64,000 nucleotides of DNA from Shewanella maritima (GTDB lineage: Bacteria > Pseudomonadota > Gammaproteobacteria > Enterobacterales > Shewanellaceae): contig NZ_CP036200.1 in assembly GCF_004295345.1 (NCBI RefSeq), positions 4,093,501-4,157,500 of the forward strand. Direction: 5' to 3'. Positions 27,060 through 35,658 of the stretch are shown here, piece after piece (within the stretch, counting starts at the first letter, position 1; every line of letters starts with the position of its first letter). Under the pieces are notes generated by a model. It was given only the letters and a program-made list of their open reading frames with translations. It did no database searches and had not been told where the DNA came from. The translations under genes were made by a program, and so were the position numbers.

Positions 27060-27482
27060 ATGTCTGAGACCAAGTCAGAGGCAGTACTAACTGGCGGTTG
27101 CCACTGCGGCGCGATTCGCTATCAAGTTAGCGCTATGCCATTTGCTTCAGATTATTGCCATTGTGATATTTGCAAACAAACTACGGGATCAGTGGTTGGC
27201 GCGTGGATGGACTTTAAAGTCGAGCAGGTAACTTGGCTTAAAGGTAAGGTCAAAGAGTATGAATCTTCTGAATTTGTTCGCCGTGGGTTTTGCGAGCATT
27301 GTGGCTCAAGCCTAACCTTTCGAGATACTCGCCATGCGAGCTATTTTACTTTGACGGTGACAAGTTTAGATGACGCCAGTAAAGTGCAGCCAACCTACCA
27401 TATTTACACTGATGATCAGCTCCCCTGGCTGAAGATTGACGATAACGCTAGGCGCTACCGTCAGGGGCAAACTAAAGAATAA
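27060..27482 (+). CDS. GFA-family (glutathione-dependent formaldehyde-activating-like) protein
   Basis: A 140-residue zinc protein. The ligand Cys groups are clear: GGCHCGAIRY near residue 15, YCHCDICKQTTGS near 33-44, and FCEHCGSSLTFRD near 77-89. This is the GFA/CENP-V fold. Most members have no proven activity; the formaldehyde-glutathione role is known for few. It follows the DUF2982-like gene by 29 bp, with a GGGAGAA ribosome site, and is probably co-transcribed with it. Confidence 0.85.
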   Translation: MSETKSEAVLTGGCHCGAIRYQVSAMPFASDYCHCDICKQTTGSVVGAWMDFKVEQVTWLKGKVKEYESSEFVRRGFCEHCGSSLTFRDTRHASYFTLTVTSLDDASKVQPTYHIYTDDQLPWLKIDDNARRYRQGQTKE

Positions 27483-27494
27483 CAGGATACGCGA

Positions 27495-27887
27495 TTAAGC
27501 GCTCACAGCTTGAGGTGCTTGAGCCTCTGCAGCTTGTTCAATTTGCTGCTCGGCTTGAGGTAAATGGCGTTGACCTAGGAATTGACCATCTTCAGCAATC
27601 TCAAGCTTTTCACTGCGAATGTCGCCTTCAAACAATCCTGAGTTGCTAATGGTGATTTTATGGCAGTGTGCTTCGCCGTTAACCTTGCCCGAAACCGTCA
27701 CGTCCTTAGCGTAAATATTACCAGTTACCTTGCCGGTTGATTCAATAACGATATTGCCATCAGTGGTCAAATCGCCTTCCACACTACCAGCGATAAGAAT
27801 GTCACCAGAAAAGCTAAGCTTGCCTTTAACCTGACAAGACTGCGCGATAAAACTTAGTGAGTTATTTGATTGTTTAGCTTGAAACAT
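27495..27887 (-). CDS. Bactofilin (polymer-forming cytoskeletal protein)
   Basis: A 130-residue bactofilin. The central beta-helical domain of hydrophobic repeats runs from LSFIAQSCQVKGKLSFSGD through GEAHCHKITISNSGLFEGDI, and the N- and C-terminal tails are short and disordered, as in the family. Bactofilins self-assemble into filaments that localise cell-wall or motility factors. It is convergent with the GFA gene with a 12-bp gap. No peptidase partner (M23) is adjacent. Confidence 0.85.
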   Translation of the reverse strand: MFQAKQSNNSLSFIAQSCQVKGKLSFSGDILIAGSVEGDLTTDGNIVIESTGKVTGNIYAKDVTVSGKVNGEAHCHKITISNSGLFEGDIRSEKLEIAEDGQFLGQRHLPQAEQQIEQAAEAQAPQAVSA

Positions 27888-28052
27888 GGCTTAGCCTATT
27901 TGTTATTTTTGTGTGCTGATGAAGGTTCACTTACTCAGAAGTTCAAATATATAGTCTAAGTCGCCAGTTTAAAAGCGATTGATTACAGCAATAAAACATT
28001 TTGCCTATTATCTGTTAACTCAATCGCGAATTTGGCTAGGTGAGTGTGAGGG

Positions 28053-28553
28053 CTAGTTTGGCGTAACCACCTGAATGGAGTTGTTAGGGCAAGGGGCAAC
28101 GCACGCACCACAACCGGTGCAGGCTTCTAAATCGATTTCCGGCTTAGGTACGGCGCCAACAGCCAGCTGAAAGCGAATCGCTCTAGGCTCGCAAGCATCT
28201 TTACAGCTTTGGCACCACACACCAGAGAAGGTGAGGCAATGATCCTGCACTTTAGCCAGGTAGCTCCAAGGTTGCTCAGCTGTTTTATCAAAAATGGGCT
28301 CTTCACATACATCAACGCATTTTTCACAAAAGGTACATTCGTCCTTTTTGAAATCAACTTCAACAAAGCCACCATCACCGCGGAACAAAATGCCAGTTTC
28401 ACAAGCCTTTATGCATTTATCGCAGCGGGTGCATACATCGGTGAACTCGATGTCAGTTTTCGTCCACGGTGGTCTTAAAGCATTGGTTTTGTTACGCCTA
28501 AATAGATTACGGCGAGCATGATTGATACTGTCACGCTTTGGGCTTTGACTCAT
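28053..28553 (-). CDS. napF: Ferredoxin-type protein NapF
   Basis: A 166-residue iron-sulfur protein with four 4Fe-4S cysteine groups: CTRCDKCIKAC, CTFCEKCVDVC, a divergent one with CLTFSGVWCQSCKDAC, and CTGCGACVAPC. The N-terminal basic segment and the arrangement match NapF, a cytoplasmic protein that helps maturation of the periplasmic nitrate reductase NapA. No other nap genes are next to it here, so it is a solitary copy. It is divergent from phhA. Confidence 0.85.
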   Translation of the reverse strand: MSQSPKRDSINHARRNLFRRNKTNALRPPWTKTDIEFTDVCTRCDKCIKACETGILFRGDGGFVEVDFKKDECTFCEKCVDVCEEPIFDKTAEQPWSYLAKVQDHCLTFSGVWCQSCKDACEPRAIRFQLAVGAVPKPEIDLEACTGCGACVAPCPNNSIQVVTPN

Positions 28554-28744
28554 TTATACCTCTAATAAACAGGGTAATGTGCTAAAAATGCGCTAATGCT
28601 CACATTGTAAAGCAGCAAAGCTTAACAACCTAGCCATGTCACTTGTTTCATCACAGCGTGCTTAATCATGCGGTACACTGTCAAACAAATCAGCCAGAAT
28701 TAACTTATTGTTTTTGCAGGGCTTGTTTGACTAGAAAATTGCGA

Positions 28745-28762
28745 TGTATTTTTTAGTTTACG
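28745..28762 (+). promoter_or_regulatory. Candidate TyrR box upstream of phhA
   Basis: TGTATTTTTTAGTTTACG matches the TyrR consensus TGTAAA-N6-TTTACA at TGTA and TTTAC. It lies 104 bp before the phhA start in the 312-bp napF/phhA gap. A further palindrome, TTTACGTAAA, is at about 28851-28860 near the ribosome site. Confidence 0.45.
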
Positions 28763-28865
28763 TTTTTACTGACCCGAGTGCTGCACAAAAAACTGTGAGG
28801 TAGTTAACAAAATTGCTCAGGTGTCACAGTATGAAGGCAAGGAAGTTTACGTAAAGTGAAGCAAT

Positions 28866-29672
28866 ATGAGTAAGAGCACACAATATGTGTCCCATCAAAT
28901 TGATGCCAATGGATACATAGATTACTCCGAACAAGAACATGACATTTGGCAGCAATTGTACGCAAGGCAAATTACTAATTTGCCAGGGCGTGCGTGTAAG
29001 GCATACCTAGATGGTATTGATGCATTAGGGATGTCGGTAGATCGCATTCCGCAACTACCAGAAATCGATAGCGTACTAAAACAAGCTACGGGGTGGGAAA
29101 CCGCTGCGGTACCGGCGCTTATTTCGTTTGGTAAGTTCTTTGAGCTGCTAGCCAATAAACGCTTTCCCGTTGCGACGTTTATTCGCTCAAAAGAAGAGTT
29201 CGATTATCTGCAAGAGCCGGATATCTTTCACGAGATTTTCGGTCACTGCCCACTGCTAACCAATCCAGCGTTTGCTAATTTCTCCCACCTTTATGGTCAG
29301 CTAGGCTTAGCGGCTTCAAAGGAAGACCGCGTATTCTTGGCTAGACTGTACTGGTTTACCGTTGAATTTGGTTTGATGCAAAGCGCAGCCAACGAACCAT
29401 TAAACATTTATGGTGGCGGCATTTTAAGCTCACCGGGTGAAACCATGTATGCACTGGGTGATGAGCCAGAGCGCAAACCTTTTGAGTTACTGGATGTGCT
29501 GCGAACGCCTTATCGTATCGATATTATGCAACCTATTTACTATGTTATTGAGCATATCGATTATCTCGACGAGATTGGCAAAATGGACATTATGGCGCAT
29601 GTGCAAAAGGCAAAGGCGCTTGGATTATTTGAGCCAAAGTTTGCGCCTAAAGCAATAGCACAAGCCAACTAA
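28866..29672 (+). CDS. phhA: Phenylalanine 4-monooxygenase
   Basis: A 268-residue tetrahydrobiopterin-dependent aromatic amino acid hydroxylase; it converts phenylalanine to tyrosine in the cytoplasm. The iron ligands are in HEIFGHCP (two His, about residues 123-128) and the Glu in YWFTVEFGL (about 170). The length matches bacterial single-domain enzymes. It is followed 102 bp later by phhB, which recycles its pterin cofactor, and by tyrR, the likely activator. Downstream tyrosine catabolic genes for the homogentisate path end (fumarylacetoacetase, maiA) lie after tyrR. Confidence 0.95.
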   Translation: MSKSTQYVSHQIDANGYIDYSEQEHDIWQQLYARQITNLPGRACKAYLDGIDALGMSVDRIPQLPEIDSVLKQATGWETAAVPALISFGKFFELLANKRFPVATFIRSKEEFDYLQEPDIFHEIFGHCPLLTNPAFANFSHLYGQLGLAASKEDRVFLARLYWFTVEFGLMQSAANEPLNIYGGGILSSPGETMYALGDEPERKPFELLDVLRTPYRIDIMQPIYYVIEHIDYLDEIGKMDIMAHVQKAKALGLFEPKFAPKAIAQAN

Positions 29673-29774
29673 ACCCGAATTAACGAGTTATCTATTAAAT
29701 GTGTCTGTTGAATACTCAGCAGGCGCTAACCAACAACAAATTTTGCTGTACCCAATTAATCAGGAGTTGTAACC

Positions 29775-30113
29775 ATGACCGCATTGACTGAAATGAAGTG
29801 TGAAGCTTGCCAGGCTGACGCGCCAAAAGTAACCGAAGCAGAATTAGCTGAGCTAATCCGAATGATCCCTGATTGGGGCGTAGAAGTACGTGAAGGCATC
29901 ATGCAATTAGAGCGTGTTTACAAGTTTAAAAACTTTAAACTTGCCATGGAATTTACCAACAAGCTTGCAGATCTTTCAGAGGAAGAGTTCCATCATCCTG
30001 GCATCTTGACCGAGTGGGGCAAGGTAACTGTAACTTGGTGGTCACACTCTATAAAAGGCTTACATAAGAACGACTTCATTATGGCAGCCAAGACCGACCA
30101 GTTGCTTGATTAG
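29775..30113 (+). CDS. phhB: Pterin-4a-carbinolamine dehydratase
   Basis: A 112-residue dehydratase that regenerates the pterin cofactor of PhhA by removing water from 4a-hydroxytetrahydrobiopterin. The family motif [20 protein letters not shown], with its catalytic His pair, is intact, and the later [10 protein letters not shown] carries the third His. An AGGAG ribosome site precedes the ATG. It is the second gene of phhAB. Confidence 0.95.
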   Translation: MTALTEMKCEACQADAPKVTEAELAELIRMIPDWGVEVREGIMQLERVYKFKNFKLAMEFTNKLADLSEEEFHHPGILTEWGKVTVTWWSHSIKGLHKNDFIMAAKTDQLLD

Positions 30114-30133
30114 TCACGAAAACACAATAATTC

Positions 30134-30159
30134 AGCATGTTACGTTAACGTAACATGCT
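30134..30159. promoter_or_regulatory. 26-bp perfect palindrome between phhB and tyrR
   Basis: The centre is TGTTACGTTAACGTAACA, extended by four matching bases on each side. The 18-bp core has the TGT...N6...ACA layout of a TyrR box (with TAC/GTA in place of AAA/TTT), 118 bp before tyrR, so it may be an autoregulatory site. No T-run follows, so it is not a normal terminator. Confidence 0.5.
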
Positions 30160-30276
30160 AAATGTTTCTGCCTGTTACAAAATTGCTGTAAACTTCGCTT
30201 GCCAGCGTAAACTTTTAACATTAACGTATGCACGATTTCCAAAAGAAAATATTATAAACAAAGGAAATGGTTGATT

Positions 30277-31815
30277 ATGCGTTTAGAAGTTAGCTGTATC
30301 GATCGCGTCGGCCTCGCGAAAGATATTTTAACCGTGCTCGAACATCACGGCATTAACCTGATAGCCATTGATGCCAGCAACCAAGGCTTTCTTTATCTGC
30401 AATTTGCAGAAGTCGATTTCGAAACCCTAAGAGAGCTCCTCCCGCAAATTCGTAAAGTTGAAAGCGTACACGATGTAAGAACCGTGTCGTTTATGCCATC
30501 TGAACAAGAACATTACGCGCTTAAAACCCTACTTAAAACCTTACCAGATTCAGTGTTTTCCCTAGACTCCAAAGGCAGGATCCGTATTGCCAATGAGTCG
30601 GCATTGTTGACGTTAGGTATGGGCGAGCATGAAGTGTTAGACGAGCCATTAAACCATTGGGTTCAAGGGTTTAACTTCTCTCGCTGGATGAGTGAAACGC
30701 CAGTTTTGGCGCAGGCTTGCCGTCTGCAAATTAACAATAATGAATATCTGGCTGAAATGCTGCCAATATACCTACCCGATGATGATGGCACTACCATTCT
30801 TGCGGGTGCGGTTGTGTCGTTAAAATCTCCTGCGAGAGTCGGCAAACAGTTCAATGCATTGCAAAACCAAACTACAGGATTTGACAATGTGCTGGCTAAC
30901 AGCGACAAGATGAAAGAAGTGCTTAAGCAAGCGAAGCGTATGGCGCAGCTTGATGCGCCGCTACTTATCACAGGTGAGACGGGTACTGGTAAAGAGTTGA
31001 TGGCGCGCGCAAGTCATGATGCCAGTATGCGCCGTGAGAAACCATTCATTGCGATTAACTGCGCAGCACTGCCAGACAGTGTCGCAGAAGAAGAGTTATT
31101 CGGCTTTGTGAATAACGGCGAAGTGGTTAAACGCGGCCTGTTTGAAGAAGCTAAAGGCGGCACGGTATTTCTTGATGAAATTGCTGAAATGTCAAAAGCT
31201 GCGCAGGTTAAACTACTGCGTTTACTGCAAGATGGCACCTTTAGACGCATTGGTGGCGACGAAGAAGTGCGCGCCGATGTTCGCATTATCTGTTCAACGC
31301 AGAAAAATCTGGCAGAGTTATGTCAGGCTGGCGAGTTCCGTGAAGACTTGTACTACCGCATTCATGTACTTAGTTATCACATGCCATCGCTGCGTGAGCG
31401 CAAGGTGGACGTTATTCCGTTGACCGAAATGTTCCTTGAACATTACAGTCAGCAGTTATCTAGCCCACTTCGACGTATTTCAGCAAGTTGTCGCGATTAC
31501 CTATTTAGCTACGCTTGGCCTGGTAACGTACGCCAGCTTAAAAACGCGATTTTTAGAGCTGTATCAATGTGGGATGGTGCAACTGAACTCACCGTGGAGC
31601 AGTTGAAGCTGCCATCTTATGCCGAAGGTTTTGGCTACTTTGACGAAGAGTTTGAAGGCAGCTTAGATCAAGCAATGAAGGAATATGAAGCCAGCTTATT
31701 GCGCCGCTTGTATCCTGCGTACCCTAGTACGCGGCAACTGGCGAAAAAGCTTGGGGTTTCGCATACCGCCATCGCTAATAAACTGCGTGATTATAAAATC
31801 GCCAAGAAGAAATGA
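30277..31815 (+). CDS. tyrR: Transcriptional regulator TyrR
   Basis: A 512-residue regulator of aromatic amino acid genes. Order of domains: ACT domain (MRLEVSCIDRVGLAKDIL, residues 1-75), PAS domain (about 80-190), AAA+ domain with Walker A GETGTGKE (about 235) and Walker B GGTVFLDEIAEM, and a C-terminal Fis-type helix-turn-helix (STRQLAKKLGVSHTAIANKL). The sigma-54 contact loop GAFTGA is replaced by a segment GFVNNGEVVKRG, as is usual for TyrR, which works with sigma-70. I chose the ATG at 30277 because its start matches E. coli TyrR and AAGGA lies 11 bases upstream; a TTG two codons earlier is in frame. Confidence 0.95.
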   Translation: MRLEVSCIDRVGLAKDILTVLEHHGINLIAIDASNQGFLYLQFAEVDFETLRELLPQIRKVESVHDVRTVSFMPSEQEHYALKTLLKTLPDSVFSLDSKGRIRIANESALLTLGMGEHEVLDEPLNHWVQGFNFSRWMSETPVLAQACRLQINNNEYLAEMLPIYLPDDDGTTILAGAVVSLKSPARVGKQFNALQNQTTGFDNVLANSDKMKEVLKQAKRMAQLDAPLLITGETGTGKELMARASHDASMRREKPFIAINCAALPDSVAEEELFGFVNNGEVVKRGLFEEAKGGTVFLDEIAEMSKAAQVKLLRLLQDGTFRRIGGDEEVRADVRIICSTQKNLAELCQAGEFREDLYYRIHVLSYHMPSLRERKVDVIPLTEMFLEHYSQQLSSPLRRISASCRDYLFSYAWPGNVRQLKNAIFRAVSMWDGATELTVEQLKLPSYAEGFGYFDEEFEGSLDQAMKEYEASLLRRLYPAYPSTRQLAKKLGVSHTAIANKLRDYKIAKKK

Positions 31816-31827
31816 TGTAACGAAAAG

Positions 31828-31861
31828 CTGCCAGCAGCAACGAGCTGGCAGTGTTTGATTT
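31828..31861 (+). terminator. Possible terminator after tyrR
   Basis: CTGCCAGC and GCTGGCAG form a perfect 8-bp stem with an 8-base loop, followed by TGTTTGATTT, a poor T-tract. It lies 12 bp past the stop. Confidence 0.5.
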
Positions 31862-31899
31862 AACCGCCTATTGCCGATTATCTGCCACAATCAAGTTGG

Positions 31900-31917
31900 T
31901 GTAATAAATAGTTTACA
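31900..31917 (+). promoter_or_regulatory. TyrR box upstream of the fumarylacetoacetase gene
   Basis: TGTAATAAATAGTTTACA matches TGTAAA-N6-TTTACA with one mismatch. It lies 236 bp before the start of the next gene, the tyrosine-degradation hydrolase, and just upstream of a CRP-like site. Confidence 0.65.
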
Positions 31918-31940
31918 TTGTGGTTTGAATGCAGAATAAA

Positions 31941-31956
31941 TGTGATTTAGTTCACA
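31941..31956 (+). promoter_or_regulatory. CRP-type site upstream of the fumarylacetoacetase gene
   Basis: TGTGATTTAGTTCACA is an exact TGTGA-N6-TCACA palindrome. It lies 24 bp after the TyrR box, suggesting joint control by carbon status and tyrosine supply. The remaining 200 bp to the gene show no further motif. Confidence 0.7.
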
Positions 31957-32152
31957 TCATTTTAATCTCAGGCAATTTGCGGTATTTGTTATGCCAGCAG
32001 ATGAACGTGCCCACAAATGAACGTGCCCAAGAATGAATTCCAATGCAGCCTTTTGCTGCATAGCTTGATGGCTTAGCTTGTTGAACCTGTGCACTAGCGC
32101 AGCTGTTGAGCACTTTAAAATTTGCCATCAAATATAAAAATTAGGAGCAACA

Positions 32153-33139
32153 ATGAAACTTGCCACATATGACAATGGCCGCCGTGACGGTCAATTAATG
32201 CTAGTTAGTAAGGATTTAACCAAAGCGGTGGCAGTACCAGCAATTGCCCACACTATGCAGCAGTTGCTTGATGCATGGGACTTACTAAACCCACAGCTGC
32301 AAGAGCTATATGAAGCACTTAACGCAGGCCAAATGGATAACGCGGTAGACTTTGAAGAGTCACGTTGCTTATCACCACTACCACGTGCATACCAATGGGC
32401 TGACGGTAGTGCATACGTCAACCACGTTGAGCTAGTTCGTAAAGCGCGCGGCGCAGAAATGCCAGAGTCTTTCTGGACTGATCCACTAGTATACCAGGGC
32501 GGCTCAGACTGCTTTATCGCGCCAAAAGCAGACATTCAAATGGCGAGCGAAGAATACGGTATCGACTTTGAGTCTGAAATCGCAGTGATCACTGACGATG
32601 TGGCAATGGGCGTAGACAGCAGCAATGCACAAAAGCACATTAAACTGCTCATGCTAGTTAACGATGTGTCTTTGCGCAACTTAATTCCTGGTGAGCTAGC
32701 CAAAGGCTTTGGCTTCTTCCAATCTAAGCCATCTAGTGCCTTCTCTCCAGTTGCCATCACACCTGATGAGCTAGGTGATAAGTGGCAAGACAGCAAAGTA
32801 CACCTACCACTGGTTACTCACTTAAATGGCGAGTTATTTGGTCGCCCAAATGCTGGTGTCGACATGACTTTCGACTTTAGTCAGCTTGTTGCTCACGTAG
32901 CAAAAACTCGCCCACTGGCTGCAGGTGCAATCATCGGCTCGGGTACAATTTCGAACTATGACCGCAGTGCTGGTTCAAGCTGCTTAGCTGAAAAGCGTAT
33001 GTTAGAAATCATTGAAGATGGTAAAGCTAGCACACCATTTATGCGCTTTGGTGATACAGTTCGCATTGAAATGTTTGATGACAATGACAACTCAATATTT
33101 GGTTCAATCGACCAAAAAGTCGTTGAATACAAGGCTTAA
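32153..33139 (+). CDS. Fumarylacetoacetate hydrolase family protein
   Basis: A 328-residue enzyme of the fumarylacetoacetase superfamily. The FAH fold segments are visible: DFESEIAVITDDVAMGV with the metal-binding Glu residues, VSLRNLIPGELAKGFGFFQSKPSSAFSP, and the late AGAIIGSGTISNYDR. It should cut fumarylacetoacetate to fumarate and acetoacetate, the last step of tyrosine degradation. It precedes maiA, which provides its substrate. The start follows an AGGAGCAAC ribosome site. Probable TyrR and CRP sites lie upstream. Confidence 0.9.
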   Translation: MKLATYDNGRRDGQLMLVSKDLTKAVAVPAIAHTMQQLLDAWDLLNPQLQELYEALNAGQMDNAVDFEESRCLSPLPRAYQWADGSAYVNHVELVRKARGAEMPESFWTDPLVYQGGSDCFIAPKADIQMASEEYGIDFESEIAVITDDVAMGVDSSNAQKHIKLLMLVNDVSLRNLIPGELAKGFGFFQSKPSSAFSPVAITPDELGDKWQDSKVHLPLVTHLNGELFGRPNAGVDMTFDFSQLVAHVAKTRPLAAGAIIGSGTISNYDRSAGSSCLAEKRMLEIIEDGKASTPFMRFGDTVRIEMFDDNDNSIFGSIDQKVVEYKA

Positions 33140-33159
33140 TTAGCACGCCGAGTTTGAAT

Positions 33160-33192
33160 AAAAGCAACAGCGGTAACGTTGTTGCTTTTTTT
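33160..33192 (+). terminator. Hairpin with T-run between the fumarylacetoacetase gene and maiA
   Basis: AAAAGCAAC and GTTGCTTTTTTT form an intrinsic terminator with a 12-base loop. It sits inside the presumed operon, 15 bp before maiA, so it may reduce maiA expression. Confidence 0.75.
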
Positions 33193-33206
33193 ATAAGGAG
33201 TATAAA

Positions 33207-33857
33207 ATGAAACTCTATGGATACTGGCGCTCAAGCGCTGCTTATCGTGTACGTATTGCGCTTAATTTAAAGCAGTTAGATGCCGAACAGATTTCAGTTC
33301 ACCTAGTGAAAAATGGCGGTGAGCAACACAGTGAAGATTTCGTTAAGCTCAATCCACAACATTTAGTTCCAGCGTTAGTTGATAGCGATGAACATGGCGA
33401 GTTTTGCATTACCCAGTCGCTGGCGATTATCGAATATCTTGATGAGCGTTATGTGCAAGCTGGTTTGTTGCCACAAAAAGCAAAATATAGAGCGGTAGTG
33501 CGCGCGATGGCGCAGCTTATTGCTTGTGAAGTCCACCCACTAGATAACCTGCGCGTGTTGCAATATCTGGTGAATGAAATGGACGTAAACGAAGACAACA
33601 AGATGAAGTGGTATCACCATTGGATCCATTTAGGTTTTGCAGCGCTTGAAGCGCAAATTGCTCAGTTCGGTGGCAAGTATAGTTTTGGCGATAGTGTCAC
33701 TTTAGCTGATTTGTGTTTAGTGCCTCAGGTGTACAACGCAAGACGCTTTAATGTCGATTTAGCTGCATATCCAAATATCGTGCGCGTTGATGCCGCCTTA
33801 AATGAGCTGGAAGCATTTAAACTAGCCGCACCTGAAGCTCAGCATGACGCGACTTAA
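33207..33857 (+). CDS. maiA: Maleylacetoacetate isomerase (zeta-class glutathione transferase)
   Basis: A 216-residue zeta-class glutathione S-transferase. The N-terminal thioredoxin-like domain carries the zeta active-site motif WRSSAAYRVRIALN (SSxA in place of the class SSCxWR), then HLVPALVD and TQSLAIIEYLDE (glutathione gamma-Glu site). The C-terminal helical domain follows. It isomerises maleylacetoacetate to fumarylacetoacetate using glutathione. An AAGGAG ribosome site lies right after the upstream terminator. Confidence 0.92.
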   Translation: MKLYGYWRSSAAYRVRIALNLKQLDAEQISVHLVKNGGEQHSEDFVKLNPQHLVPALVDSDEHGEFCITQSLAIIEYLDERYVQAGLLPQKAKYRAVVRAMAQLIACEVHPLDNLRVLQYLVNEMDVNEDNKMKWYHHWIHLGFAALEAQIAQFGGKYSFGDSVTLADLCLVPQVYNARRFNVDLAAYPNIVRVDAALNELEAFKLAAPEAQHDAT

Positions 33858-33873
33858 ATCAGTCAATTAATTG

Positions 33874-34545
33874 ATGACGCATAACGAGCAATACCGCGCA
33901 CAAATATGTCAGTGGCTGCTTGAAGATGAATCGCGTCTGCAAGCACTTAAGATGTGCGCGCAGCTTTTTGCCCAGCTGGGTATTGAAGACTGGTGTATTG
34001 CAGCTGGTTTTGTGCGTGATATGGTGTGGGACAAGCTGCACCAGTTACCTAACTCTGCGTTTAATGACATTGATGTGATTTATTACTGTCAGCAAGACAT
34101 AAGCCCCGAGCGTGATCGTCGGCTTGAGCAAGCTCTAGCTCAATCATTAACCCAAGAGTTGGCCCAAGCATTAGTGCAGTCTCCAAGCAACACGTTAACT
34201 AAAACACTGCTTGGGGAGAGCACTTGTAATTTACCTTTCTCGGTCAAGAACCAAGCGCGCATGCATATTAGAAACGGTGATGCGCCTTACGCCAGCTGCA
34301 CCGATGCCATGAGTTATTGGCCTGAGCTGCAAACTGGAGTTGGTGTAAAGCTTGAGCTCGCTTGTTCACTAGACGATTGCCAGCAGACACAAGCACATGT
34401 TTCTATCATCCACGCGTTTGATCTGGCGCGCTTATTTGATTTTTCGATCACTCATAACCCGAAGCGAAATCGTGAGTTGTTTACGCGACGGGTGACCACC
34501 AAAGGTTGGCTTGAGCGCTATTCAAAGCTCGCAATTTCCACATAG
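33874..34545 (+). CDS. Nucleotidyltransferase family protein (COG3575-like)
   Basis: A 223-residue protein. The motifs CIAAGFVRDMVWDKLH and FNDIDVIYY (DxD) resemble a pol-beta-type nucleotidyltransferase active site, and CTDAMSYWPEL follows. The function is unknown in this family. It starts at the ATG 33874, 16 bp after maiA, and is probably co-transcribed. An insert of Gln/Ala/Leu-rich repeats at about residues 83-110 (repeated LAQSL/LAQAL units) looks like local expansion compared with the family. Confidence 0.75.
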   Translation: MTHNEQYRAQICQWLLEDESRLQALKMCAQLFAQLGIEDWCIAAGFVRDMVWDKLHQLPNSAFNDIDVIYYCQQDISPERDRRLEQALAQSLTQELAQALVQSPSNTLTKTLLGESTCNLPFSVKNQARMHIRNGDAPYASCTDAMSYWPELQTGVGVKLELACSLDDCQQTQAHVSIIHAFDLARLFDFSITHNPKRNRELFTRRVTTKGWLERYSKLAIST

Positions 34546-34781
34546 TCCTGTCGTAAAGGCTGACAAGTTTAAAGTCTATTTCGTCTCGCTCAACTGTGTT
34601 GTTTCCAACGGTTTTTATTCAATAACTTTAGATTTTTAGGCGTTCTCTCACTTGCTGCAGCGAGTGCACCTCACCATTTACAGTCAAAATTTGATGCGCT
34701 TAGGTCTAATCCTAAAGGTTGAATATAGATACTTTATTAACCAAAAGTGGTTGATTTTTAATCTTAAATGCTTGTGTAGAG

Positions 34782-34795
34782 GTGATCTAGATCAA
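34782..34795. promoter_or_regulatory. FNR/EtrA- or CRP-like site upstream of ompW (distal)
   Basis: GTGATCTAGATCAA is one base from the FNR consensus TTGAT-N4-ATCAA, and its left half also fits CRP. It lies 166 bp before the ompW start. Confidence 0.5.
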
Positions 34796-34830
34796 TAAAA
34801 CGATTACCTCTTTGGTGATAGTGATAGATA

Positions 34831-34844
34831 TTGATCTGTATCAA
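34831..34844. promoter_or_regulatory. FNR/EtrA site upstream of ompW (proximal)
   Basis: TTGATCTGTATCAA is an exact TTGAT-N4-ATCAA palindrome, 117 bp before the ompW start. It suggests oxygen or respiratory control, as known for ompW in enterobacteria. The rest of the 415-bp gap upstream shows no gene. Confidence 0.7.
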
Positions 34845-34960
34845 TGTTGTTAAGGATTTTGTCTGGCAGTGTAGCGCCAATTGTTAAGGGTGTTATCGAA
34901 TTGTTTGTATGTGCGTACAAGAAAAACGCACGGGTTTTAAGCAAATTCAAGGGGATGAAT

Positions 34961-35638
34961 ATGAAAACCAAATTAATGACAAAAACACTAGTTGCTGCAG
35001 GTCTATTAGCTGCGAGCTTTTCAGGTAGCGCGATTGCTCACCAGGCAGGTGACATCATTGTTCGTGCCGGTGCTGTGCAGGTCAGCCCAAATGATTCAAG
35101 TCAGCAAGTAGAAACGCCAGATTTAGGCAACCTAGGCGAGTTCTCAGTAGGTTCAAACACTCAGGTTGGTTTAAATTTCGGTTACATGCTGACTGATAAC
35201 TTTGGTGTTGAATTACTTGCAGCAACGCCTTTTAGCCACGACATTTCAATTGCTGGAATGAAAGTTGCGGAAACCAAGCACCTACCACCAACCTTGGTTG
35301 GCCAATATTACTTCGGCAGTGCTGATTCAAAACTTCGTCCGTATGTGGGAGTCGGTGTTAACTTTACCAACTTCTTTGACACAAAAATCACCAATGATGT
35401 TGATGGTCGTTTGTCTAACCTAAGCTTAACTAATTCATGGGGATTAGCGGCGCAAGTGGGTGTTGATTACCAAGTGAGTGATAACTGGCTAGTGAATGGT
35501 TCAATCTGGTACGCACAGATCTCAACTGACGCTAATTTCCAATATGCACCTAATGGTGGCGCAACTTCAGTTCCTGTATCAATCGAAACAGACATTAACC
35601 CATGGGTTTACATGGTGAGCGTTGGTTATACTTTCTAA
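34961..35638 (+). CDS. ompW: Outer-membrane protein OmpW
   Basis: A 225-residue eight-stranded barrel of the OmpW family. The start chosen is the ATG at 34961, preceded by AAGGGG; from there a signal peptide runs to about residue 27 (SGSAIAHQ). Family segments are DIIVRAGAVQVSPNDSS, LNFGYMLTDNFGVELLAATPFSHDI, TLVGQYYF and the C-terminal MVSVGYTF with the terminal Phe. OmpW forms a narrow hydrophobic channel linked to small-molecule or iron/stress physiology. Upstream FNR-like boxes suggest anaerobic control. Confidence 0.93.
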   Translation: MKTKLMTKTLVAAGLLAASFSGSAIAHQAGDIIVRAGAVQVSPNDSSQQVETPDLGNLGEFSVGSNTQVGLNFGYMLTDNFGVELLAATPFSHDISIAGMKVAETKHLPPTLVGQYYFGSADSKLRPYVGVGVNFTNFFDTKITNDVDGRLSNLSLTNSWGLAAQVGVDYQVSDNWLVNGSIWYAQISTDANFQYAPNGGATSVPVSIETDINPWVYMVSVGYTF

Positions 35639-35658
35639 TCAACTCTTTGGTGTTGAAC

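Noticed and set aside
30893..31600. TyrR as a sigma-54-dependent activator because of its AAA+ domain
   Set aside because: The GAFTGA loop needed for sigma-54 contact is absent, as in E. coli TyrR.
34844..34960. Upstream in-frame start for OmpW giving 39 extra residues
   Set aside because: It would place a polar/hydrophobic leader before a clear signal peptide that begins at 34961 with a good ribosome site, and would overlap the FNR-like box.
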